DNA of 64,000 nucleotides from Charina bottae (Eukaryota; Chordata; Lepidosauria; Squamata; Charinaidae), in assembly GCA_023362775.1 (NCBI GenBank), contig JALMGJ010000018.1, positions 682,001 through 746,000 of the forward strand. The letters are read 5' to 3'. Position numbers and translations under genes: made by a program. Positions 54,791 through 64,000 of the stretch are shown here, in pieces. Under the pieces are notes generated by a model, which saw nothing but the letters and a program-made list of their open reading frames with translations, did no database searches and was not told the DNA's origin. Positions within the stretch are counted from its first letter, which is position 1, and every line of letters begins with the position of its first letter.

Positions 54791-54804
54791 CAGTAGCACC
54801 TAAG

Positions 54805-54975
54805 TAATTATGGCTGATCTTGACAAAAGCTAAGCAGAGTGGAACCTTGCTAGAGGCTAGACTGGGAAGTCAGAAAAACATCCTTGAAGACAATGGCGAA
54901 CCATTTCAATCAGGAATTGTCCCATCCATGCCATTACATTAAAAAGGCTGCAGAGTGCTGGACTATGAAGAGTCA
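54805..54975 (+). mobile_element. 5S rRNA-derived SINE, second of a pair, shorter
   Basis: gctgatcttgacaaaagcta and agcagagtggaaccttgcta match the 5S internal promoter start, then actgggaagtcagaaaaaca and gacaatggcgaaccatttca. It follows the previous copy with a short spacer. Confidence 0.68.
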
Positions 54976-55020
54976 CTTGTACACCGCCCAGAGTCACTGG
55001 TTGAAATGGGCAGCTACAGA
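54976..55020 (+). mobile_element. L2/CR1-type LINE tail fragment
   Basis: acaccgcccagagtcactgg and tgaaatgggcagctacagaa match the last bases of the squamate LINE tail and lead into the microsatellite, which probably grew from its simple tail. Confidence 0.6.
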
Positions 55021-55336
<316 letters not shown>

Positions 55337-55429
55337 TTTCTATCTCACCTTTATTATTTTTATAAATAACTCAAGGTGGCCAACATAGCTAATACTCCTT
55401 CCTCCTCCTATTTTCCCCACAAAAACAAC

Positions 55430-56655
55430 CCTGTGAGGTGAGTTGGGCTGAGAGTGACTGGCCCAAGGTCACCCAGCCGGCTTTCATGCCTAAGCTGGGA
55501 CTAGAACTCTCAGTCTCCTGGTTTGCCATTGGCCCCCTTCCTAGGGCTGAGAGAAAGGGATTGGCCTAAAGTCACCCAGCCGGCTTTCACGCCTAAGCCG
55601 GGACTAGAACTCTCAGTCTCCTGGTTTGCCATTGGCTCCTTCCTAGGGCTGAGAGTGAGTGACTGGCCCAAGGTCACCCAGCCGGCTTTCATCCCTAAGG
55701 TGGGACTAGAACTCTTCAGTCTCCTGGTTTGCCATTCGCTCCTTCCTAGGGCTGAGAGACAGGGACTGGCCCAAGGTCACCCAGCTGGCTTTCATCCCTA
55801 AGGCGGGACTAGAACTCTCAGTCTCCTGGTTTGCCATTGGCTCCTTCCTAGGGCTGAGAGTGAGTGACTGGCCCAAGGTCACCCAGCTGGCTTTCATGCC
55901 TAAGGCGGGACTAGAACTCTCAGTCTCCTGGTTTGCCATTCGCTCCTTCCTAGGGCTGAGAGACAGGGACTGGCCCAAGGTCACCCAGCCGGCTTTCATG
56001 CCTAAGCCGGGACTAGAACTCTCAGTCTCCTGGTTTGCCATTGGCTCCTTCCTAGGGCTGAGAGTGAGTGACTGGCCCAAGGTCACCCAGCTGGCTTTCA
56101 TGCCTAAGGCGGGACTAGAACTCTCAGTCTCCTGGTTTGCCATTAGCTCCTTCGTAGGGCTGAGAGTGATTGGCCCAAGGTCACCCAGCCGGCTTTCATG
56201 CCTAAGGCGGGACTAGAACTCTCAGTCTCCTGGTTTGCCATTGGCTCCTTCCTAGGACTGAGAGAGAGCGACTGGCCCAAGGTCACCCAGCCGGCTTTCA
56301 TGCCTAAGCCGGGACTAGAACTCTCAGTCTCCTGGTTTGCCATTGGCTCCTTCCTAGGACCGAGAGAGAGTGACTGGCCCAAGGTCACCCAGCCGGCTTT
56401 CATGCCTAAGCCGGGACTAGAACTCTCAGTCTCCTGGTTTGCCATTGGCTCCTTCCTAGGACCGAGAGAGAGTGACTGGCCCAAGGTCACCCAGCCGGCT
56501 TTCATGCCTAAGGCGGGACTAGAACTCTCAGTCTCCTGGTTTGCCATTGGCTCCTTCCTAGGGCTGAGAGCGAGTGACTGGCCCAAGGTCACCCAGCCGG
56601 CTTTCATGCCTAAGGCGGGACTAGAACTCTCTGTCTCCTGGTTTCTAGCCTGGTG
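55430..56655. repeat. Tandem array, about 12 units of 97-104 bp (mostly 102)
   Basis: The unit reads gggctgagag..tgactggccc, aaggtcacccagccggcttt, catgcctaaggcgggactag, aactctcagtctcctggttt, gccattggctccttcctag. It resembles the complement of the body of the tRNA-derived SINE at 49848 (ctgggtgaccctgggcc, gttctagtcctgcc). Near-102-bp periodicity keeps frames open on both strands. Confidence 0.95.
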
Positions 56656-58315
56656 CTAAACAAACAAACAAACAAATAAGAAAGAGGATGTTCACACATG
56701 CTCCCCCTTGGTCACCTTGGCGTTAAACAAGCCCAAGAAATCTGCTCTCCCCCTATGAGAACTCATTTGACATTCTCTTCTTTGAAAACAGTTTCTCTTT
56801 CTTCAGAATGAGGACTGGTAGGAAAAATATACCTGTGACAATTCTTAACAGCACAACTTCAGATACGTGCACACTATGAACTTCATTATGCAGCCTATTG
56901 AAACAGCTCTATCCCTCTTCCCCTTCTTTGACTTACATCACTGGGGAAAAAAATAAAGCCAAGTTCTCCCTCACGTCCCACTCAATCCTGGAGACTATAT
57001 GGAGATGCCCGTCTAGGGAGAGGCAGCAGAAAAGAATGGCAGCCCCGTGGGGTAACTCAGCCCCATGCAGCCACCTGGCCAGCAGTAGCAAGAAGAGCTG
57101 TGGCAAGGATGGTCCACTTGACAGTGTTCAGCACAGACTTGCCCGCATCACCCAGGTGCCTCCTCCACCAATTTGGAGTATCACTTATCGCACCAGGGGC
57201 TATTCCAGGCGCCCAGCGTTGCCTCCTTGGATGGCAGGAGTCTCTGAGGCCCCAGGCAAAGAAAGCTCTTCTTCAACCTTTGCTGGGGATCGTGCCCTCA
57301 CCCTCGGCATGCTGAGAACCGAGCTGTGAGTTGCTCCATGTCTGTCCTCCAAGAGGAAGGAAATCCGAGGATCAGAGTATTTCACAGACTTTCCTGCATC
57401 TAATAAAAGTCTGGAAAATATCTCACATCAAAATGTTGCAAGGAATGTTCCTAGTGAAGTTTTCTAAAGGGTGCAATGTGCACTTGGTCCACATTCACGG
57501 AGGTTGCTTCTGAATATTATGCCCAGAGCCTGGGCTGTTCTGCTCTCAGAGGAGGAGCAACACTTTCATTTAATAACTTATCAAAGGTTACCGAGTGGAA
57601 CAAGGAGCTGCTGTAAGACCAGGGGTGCAGGGGTCAGGGGTGAGAAGAGACTGTGCAGGGATGTCTGCAGGGGGATCAGAAAAGTCAAGAGGGTTAGAAG
57701 GGTTGGGCTTCAGTTACACAGTCACCAGCTCCATCGTGACTCTTTTGGCCCTCCCTGGGATGCCCCTGAGTTTATAAGTTAGGAAGGAAAGGAGCTGGAT
57801 TTTTGTGTATAAAACTTCGTCTTCAGACCAAGGTCAGCTGTGAAGTGATTTTGCCAAAATCCAATTCAAGGAAATTGTTTAAAACAAACAAACAAAAGCA
57901 AGTATTTCCTCAGGCTGAGATTTGCAAAATGAACACTTTCCATGTAGCAGCCAATTTGAAGTTTTGAAGAGCTTAGCATATCCCTTGGCGCCTTTAAAGC
58001 AACATTTTTTTCTTCCTCTGAGCACAAATCTTCAGGCATAGACATCGTGGCTACTGACTGTTGCTGGCCACACCTCTTCTGTAAATGGGTCTTTCCTTTT
58101 TTCCTTTAAATCCATTGCTAAGATCTTGTGCAATGGATTCCATAGATTAGTGAAGGATTTCCTTTTAATGCTGTCTGTCAAATAAGTTCAGGGACCGTGG
58201 TGTGTCCAGAATGTAGCACGACTCATGTACTCGAAGCTTTGTGCAAAAATAAACCAAAGACAGATTGCTACTCTAGGAAGCTTCCAGTCAGAATGTAGGT
58301 TTCCTGTGTGGGTGC
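56656..58315. other. Unassigned sequence
   Basis: A plus-strand open frame (56898-57329) has no domain I recognise. At 57660-57775 there is a degraded inverted-repeat pair (gatcagaaaagtcaaga / cgtgactcttttggccctcc) similar to the element at 63842. Confidence 0.4.
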
Positions 58316-58394
58316 TCTTTGGCTATGTTGGCTAAGTTGGGCATGTTGGCTGGGGATGATGGGAGTGGTAGTCCAATATATCCAGAAAGGACCA

Positions 58395-58500
58395 TAATCG
58401 AACCCCGCGTGCGAGGTGAGCTCTCGTTGCTAAGTCCTAGCTCCTGTCAACCCAGCAGTTCGAAAGCCTAGCAAGTAGATAAAATGGGTACCACCCTAAG
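58395..58500 (+). mobile_element. Sauria SINE fragment
   Basis: ataatcgaaccccgcgtgcg, ctcctgtcaacccagcagtt and gcaagtagataaaatgggta follow the SINE body order. The head and tail are lost. Confidence 0.65.
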
Positions 58501-58614
58501 TGGGCTAATTTGCTGGCGTCCTGTCAGGAAGTCGGCTCCACCGGAGGAGAGGATCGGAGGAAGGTCGAATGGCAGTGGTGACGACGGACCCGGATGTGAC
58601 AGCTACAGGACGTC

Positions 58615-58835
58615 AGCAGGCGGCTCAAGGCATCCTGGGAATTGTAGTCCGGAGCCTAGTAGAGTCGGTTCCCTCACCCGCCTCCCTTCACGTGCAGTGA
58701 ATTGAATTTGGTGAATTGTATAATTTGAATTGTATATATATGAATGTAAGCCGCCTAGAGTCCTCCATTAGGGAGGGGATAGGCGGGGTATAAATATCAC
58801 TATAAATAAAAATAAATAAATAAATAAATAAAATA
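58615..58835 (+). mobile_element. LINE 3' tail (L2/CR1 type)
   Basis: gcatcctgggaattgtagtc, then gaatgtaagccgcctagagt and ggataggcggggtataaata with (aaat)n. Confidence 0.7.
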
Positions 58836-60013
58836 ATGTCCTACAATACCGTAAGTACACAACTGTTGGAGAAGGGGAAGGTTCTACTAGGAAAGCCAGG
58901 TTCTCTGGAGAGCTGCTGAGGAACCTCAAGATTCTTAGGAATAGCATTTGAGCACATCTGCTTGGGATGTGGACGGAATCCAAGGAGCCAGTGAAGGGGG
59001 TTGGGTCAGGACCAAGGAAATCCAGCTTCAGGTCCACATTCAGCCATGGAGGTTCACTGGGTGATTTGGCTCAGTTCTGTTTGCTCAGACCAGTTTCCCT
59101 AACCAGGATGTCGCCCTGGGAGGGGGTTGAAGGAGCAAGTGAAATGTCTACTGGCTTGAGCTCCTGCAGGAAAGCAGAAGAGGGATCCAGTGACAAATAA
59201 ACAGGACGTTCCTCTCAGCATCTCAAGTTAGCAGAAGTGAAGCATTATCCCAAACAGTTTCTAAAGATTTGTGCAGCAAAAACACCGACAGTGTTCAGTT
59301 GTACTTACTTAAATGCAAAGTACACAAAAAACACATTATTCTTCTAGCACTGCCACCCATCATTCCATGCTTTGTTTCTGCTGTTTTCTGATAACTTGGA
59401 GAACAAATGAGCAAAACCTTGTTTTCCAACTCAGGTTAAAAAAATGTCTTGAGCAAGTGCACTTCTGCCTTTTAAATTAGTTTCAACAATGGCACCTTCA
59501 TGACTAGAAGAATAAAATGGAGTTTGTGTTTTCTAGGAATAACTGTTTTCCAGGAATTCAGCAGACAGGATAATATACTGTATTTATAAAGAGAAATCCT
59601 CCTCATAAAGCAAGCATTTCTTGGCCCAACGCCTGCCTGTCTGGTCCCTGAATATAAGAAGGAAGCAATCAAGGGTGGGGACGGGGCCAGCTTCAACGGG
59701 TTCCAGCATGTCTGTGTGGCCCCGGAGCTGATGTGGGGCCCGCCTGCCCAGTCCCCCTTCACTGGCACTTCCGGGGAGGCCTGCAGGGTTCAGCTCCGCG
59801 TAGCTGCAGAATTGCTTCCAAGGTCTGGGCACCTGGAGCAGCCAATCCCAGGGGGGGCTCTCTCCTGGGAAAGTCACTGTGGCCAGGAAGTAGACTCTGT
59901 TCTCATTTATTCAATTTAAATTTAAATTCAAACTAAAATTCAGTTCAGCTAATGGAGTTAACAGGAGTAATCTCAGTATCCTGGTATCTCCTAATTTACC
60001 CTCCGGTCATCTA
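58836..60013. other. Unassigned sequence
   Basis: No gene or named repeat seen. Confidence 0.4.
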
Positions 60014-60255
60014 AGTAAGCCAGTTTGGTGTAGTGGTTAAGGCAGCAGGCTAGGAACTGGGAGACTGCGAGTTCTAGTCCCACCTTGGGCACGAAGCCAG
60101 CTGGGCGGCCCTGGGCCAGTCACTCCCTCTCAGCCCCAGGAAGGAGGCGGCAATGGCCAACCCCTTCTGAAATCTTGCCAAGGAAACTGCAGGGACCTGT
60201 CCAGGCAGTCGCCAGGAGTCAACACTGACTCGAAGGCTCATCATCATCATCGTCA
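60014..60255 (+). mobile_element. tRNA-derived SINE (second family) with (ATC)n tail
   Basis: agccagtttggtgtagtggt head, tagtcccaccttgggcacga, and the end gcagtcgccaggagtcaaca then (atc)n. Compare 9748. Confidence 0.85.
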
Positions 60256-62336
60256 ATGACATTTTGGTGGCAACCTTTGGAAGAGCCCCAAAGGATTGCA
60301 GGGGTCCCATCCATCTCTTGAGCCTTAGGAAGGGCACCTCTGTGGCAGAAGAAGTGAGCCAGGAAGCCAAAACCAGTCGTGACCCAGAGGAACTCTGCCT
60401 TCCTTACTCCGGGTTTTTTTTCCAGCCTAACCTGGAGAAAGCAAGGGTTGAACTTGTGAATGCAAAATGAGGTCTCTACTGCTTACCCCACAATAATTCA
60501 CCTTCTGGGAAGGGGAGAGGAGGAACCTTTTTCCATCAGGTGGCTCAGTGGAAAACACTAAATCACTTGAGAAGACCTGTGAAGCCAGCCGGTGGGGCTT
60601 GCCAAGGCAGCTTATGGCTTAGCATGTCATCATGGTTTAGGATGATGTATGAACCCCGCCATGCTTAAAGGAAGTAAACCTATTGATTCATGTATACCAG
60701 GGATGGAGAACTTTTTGAATGAATGGCTAGGGGCATTGCCCAAAACACAGACGGCAATGCATCAAATATAATAAAAATAAAATTGCCTTTCGACATATTA
60801 AGAATTTAGAAGCCAGTGGAAACGTTTGGAAGGGGGGTTGGGGGGTGCCCTTGGACTTCCAGTTGTACAGCCCTAATTGATCAAGACTATGGATTAGTTG
60901 AGTTGAGTTGTTTAGTTTATCTTACAAGGTCCACAAGGTGCTATGAAGGATCAGACAGTCCCTCTCTCCCCCCCGCCCTATCACGTGGCCCTGCTGCACC
61001 TGCTAAATCTCCTTGCACAAAAAGACAGAAATGGGCAGGAGCTTAATAGTGCCCAACGACATCCGATAACCCCCTCCACTCCCTTCGGCTTTGCCAAACC
61101 TATCCCAAAGCCCTGCTGGAGACCCCATTCATTTCCTGATAGTGCTTCCCTGTCTCCCCCCGCCCTCCCCCCTCCCATCTCCAGTGATCTCCTGGAGCTC
61201 CTGCATCTCATCCCAAGAGGTGGCGTGGTCAGTGTTACAGGTTTGGCAACGTTTTCATGCTGATTGAATCACTTCATCTGCAGTTTGGCAGGAGAAAAGC
61301 ACTTTTGGCCGGGCAGTATTCTGCATCTGGTTTCCATTAGAGCAGAACATTAATTCCTTTATGCTTTATAAGCATCGTACATCTACCCGCTGCCAATTTG
61401 CTACGTAGTCTTCAAAGAAGTGGTGGTGGAGGGGGGAAACAGGCTATCGGACCACTTGCAGTCCTGTTGCCACAAAAGGCCACTTTAGTTGCATCGCCTG
61501 CCTGCCAAAACGGGGACTCCCGTGTCCCCCCAGGTTCCAACCTTTCAGCCAAGAAGGAGCCGGCCAAAACAGGACAAGAGGCTATAAATTGTCTCTCCTG
61601 CCCTCTTTCAATTTTCATGTTGTGTCTTCATAGCTACTACTACTATTGCTGCTACTTGTCTTTCCTTCTGGAGCCCAAGGGGGGTAGATAGCACTTGCCA
61701 CCAATATTCCACTGAAAGACAACCCTGTGAGGTTGACTGAGCAGAGAACAAGAGGTGTGCCAGCCTGCCCAAAATCTGAACACCTTCGCTGTGGTTTGAA
61801 AACCACAGTACCCAGTTTAGCATGCTGTGTAGACAAAGCTGACTCAGTTTAAGCAAACGATGGCTTAGTGGCATGGCTGAAGAAGACATTTTCCCCTCCT
61901 TCCTTGGTTCAACGTAGGAGAAGTAGGAAGTTTTTAATTCAATGCTGAGTTTCAATGTGATTTTACAAACATGTACTGCAACCTGCTTTAGGAGCCTAAT
62001 GTTAGGTAAGTCACTGGACATAAACAAGCCTACTTTCAACTGATACACAGAGCGGAGCAGAGAGTCAACATAAAATAAAGGCTCCTATTTGCAGCCCCGG
62101 TGAATTTGCTTTCTGGCTCAAGAGAAGCTGCATGAAAACCAAAAGATGCCTGGAGGGAAGAGTGTCCACTGACTGGCCAGTCCTGGAGACAGTTCCAGCA
62201 CAGGGTAGGGTGGCCTCTTCCTGTATAGTGATCCCTCCCAACGTAGGTAGTGGAAAACCTTCTGGAAAATGCTGCTTAGCTCTGATGCAGACTCACAGAT
62301 TGTTTTTCTTCCTTTCTTGCCATTTTTAGAGCCAGT
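60256..62336. other. Unassigned sequence
   Basis: A short repeat fragment at about 61680-61800 (gacaaccctgtgaggttgac) belongs to the same MIR/SINE-like sequence as the array at 55430. No gene seen. Confidence 0.4.
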
Positions 62337-62344
62337 GTCTAGAT

Positions 62345-62435
62345 CAATGTTTCTCAACCTCGGCAACTTGAAGATGTGTGGACTTCAACTCCCAGAATTC
62401 CCCAGCCTTCAAGTTGCCACGGTTAAGAAGCACTG
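62345..62435. mobile_element. Hairpin hAT MITE (family 3), internally deleted
   Basis: Left end caatgtttctcaacctcggc and right end ..ggttaagaagcactg match the 43396 element, but one arm of the hairpin is shortened. Target duplication gtctagat / ctctagat at 62337-62344 and 62436-62443. Confidence 0.85.
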
Positions 62436-62443
62436 CTCTAGAT

Positions 62444-63841
62444 GCTTATGTAAAAACCAGAACATCCCAAACTGAGTCTACCTTACACTCAAAAGTGGGT
62501 TGAACGTTTCCAAGTAATCCAACGCGCATAGAGTTGCACTCACATAAAAAGCAGTTCTACAGAGCAATCTGTGATCATGGAAAGCTGCCGTTTGCTTCCT
62601 GGGTTCCGGAGGCAGCAACTGCCAGGTGTGCTTTGTCCTCATGGGGGACCAGCTGCACACGTCGAATGCGACCTTCCCGGCTGATGACTTCTTTCCAATC
62701 GCAGCACCTTTGACGGACGGGCATCAAGGCAGGACTGAAAACAACATGTCGTCATCGCTTCTGTCCTGGGACTGTTGGCGACTTTTCCGGCTGGGCCCAG
62801 TTAATGGTCTATTTGTTTTTCTTGGTTATTTAGTGGGGTTTCCATTCTCCCATTCCAGGATTATTGCTCTCTCGTAAGGATAAAAAACCTCATAATTTCA
62901 AATGTATCCGAAGTCCCCTATAATTATTGTCAAAAATAGTCTTCTCCAGTCTGGTGCTTTGAATGCCCATAATCCGCCAGACAACCTGGCCTGGCCATGC
63001 TAGCTGGGGATTATGGAAGTTGAAGTCCACTATATCCAAGAGGCCAGAAGAGCCACACGTACCCTCAGCTGAAAGAAGTCAAAGGTTCCTCCTTCCTCGC
63101 TTGTCCTTCGTGTTTTTCTTGTGTTTCTTGATCTCTTCGCTCCCTCCTTTTTCTGAGAATTTTCTGGCAGCTCCTAAAGCAGAACACCGCCCCCCCCCCT
63201 CGACATTTCAGTGGGGAACAGAACAAATAAGTTATATCATAGGGGAAAAAACATCCTGTTTTCTTCGTCTCTTGATGCTGGATGCAAACTTAACCCCACC
63301 CTGCCTGTTTTTGGAAGATCAGATTATTTTGAGCTCAGAAAGTTTCCCAGACATTTGTCAGCACTTTTGAACTATTTATTTCCTACAAAGGTTTGCAAAG
63401 GGCTCATGCCTTAACTGGACTAGAAAGTCTTCTTTGCGTAAGAAGGTCAGACTACAATTACTGCTCTTCAAGAGGGAAAAAAGGGATGCGCACTGGATGC
63501 CGTTCGTTAATGGATTTTCTTCTCATTACAAGGCCCCCAAACGGGCAGTTCGGAGCATCAGACAGATATTGCTGTGGTGAGAGGAGGCTTGGCTGCACTG
63601 ACGGTGAAAGAGAGAGAGGCCGCATTTAGCCAACACACCAAAACCACAAGTTAGCAAAGCACAGCGGCTGTGTTCATCTGTGGCCCAAGAAATAGACGAG
63701 AGTCGAACTGAATGCAATGGCCTCCTTAGCACAAGATGTCAAAGCCATGGCTAGGGAACAAGGCAGTGAATAAGAGATTACCAGCCTGGGGGCACCCACC
63801 GGTGGCTAACTCAGATACTAGACGAGGTAAGAATGGGGCCA
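62444..63841. other. Unassigned sequence
   Basis: A fragment near 62990-63050 (gggattatggaagttgaagt) is related to one arm of the family 3 MITE. I looked on the minus strand at 62540-62740 for a first exon of the RhoGAP gene and could not support one. Confidence 0.4.
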
Positions 63842-64000
63842 GCACAGGAGCATCCACAGAGGGAGTCAGAAAAGTCAAGATGTCACCTGCAATCATGCCA
63901 TCATGCCATCGCAACGCACATAAAAACGGGGCAGAGCTTTGATGACGTGGTTGCAGGACCATCTTGACTTTTTTGACTCTCCCTGAGGATGCTCCTGTGC
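63842..64000. mobile_element. Short inverted-repeat element (MITE-like) at the window edge
   Basis: About 41-bp imperfect terminal inverted repeats: gcacaggagcatccacagag... at 63842 and the complement of gcacaggagcatcctcaggg at 64000, both running inward to gtcaagatg. Target duplication cannot be tested because the right flank is outside the window. Confidence 0.7.

Noticed and set aside
55706..56607. Repeat proteins of 145-154 residues on both strands of the array
   Set aside because: Open frames follow from the 102-bp period being a multiple of three; no start context, domain or strand preference.
55430..56655. CRISPR-like array
   Set aside because: Units are contiguous with no unique spacers, the unit is about 102 bp and SINE-like, and the genome is vertebrate.
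56898..57329. 143-residue plus-strand ORF
   Set aside because: No recognisable motif on either strand; composition like noncoding DNA.
62540..62740. Possible 5' exon of the RhoGAP gene on the minus strand
   Set aside because: An open frame and a gtgagt donor exist, but there is no similarity I can defend and the phase into exon a cannot be shown.

Overview
The window is nuclear DNA of a vertebrate, almost certainly a squamate reptile (lizard or snake). The grounds are the repeat content: Sauria-type tRNA SINEs whose 3' end matches the BovB tail, a BovB (RTE) LINE with an uninterrupted ORF, 5S-rRNA-derived SINEs, squamate L2/CR1-type LINE tails, L1, a Penelope-like element and several families of hAT MITEs.

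The only host gene I can support lies on the minus strand between 29531 and 1163. Thirteen coding exons with canonical AG/GT boundaries splice together in one consistent reading frame (1621 nt, 540 codons plus one base). They encode a PH domain, a Ras-association-like domain and a RhoGAP domain with its arginine finger, which is the architecture of ARHGAP20. The first exon(s) upstream of 29531 and the long C-terminal tail below 1163 were not found and probably lie in unrecognised sequence or outside the window.

Its introns hold: a Sauria SINE (301-645); three related hAT MITEs (3232, 7152, 10898), one carrying an expanded minisatellite; another hAT MITE (6026); a tRNA-derived SINE (9748); and a nested pair at 15301-19400, in which a twin-primed (5'-inverted) Vingi-like LINE sits inside an older RTE element.

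From 29532 to 64000 no host exon is recognisable. This is either the 5' intron of the same gene or intergenic DNA, and it is dense in retroelements: an L2-type LINE (31990-33240), an L1 3' end (33790-34490), a 200-bp palindromic Penelope insertion (35568-35767), a CR1 split by an insertion, the BovB LINE (44245-47475), a 2.9-kb palindromic Penelope element with two mirror-image identical ORFs (50811-53709), two adjacent 5S-derived SINEs, a (TATC)n microsatellite, and a tandem array of about twelve 102-bp units made from SINE-like sequence (55430-56655).

The most interesting signals are the two Penelope hairpins. Each is perfectly palindromic, each is flanked by a target-site duplication, and both have the same asymmetric 33-nt tail and the same opposite terminus although their centres differ. 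The intact BovB copy beside SINEs that share its 3' tail comes second. All coordinates of repeat ends without a target-site duplication are approximate.
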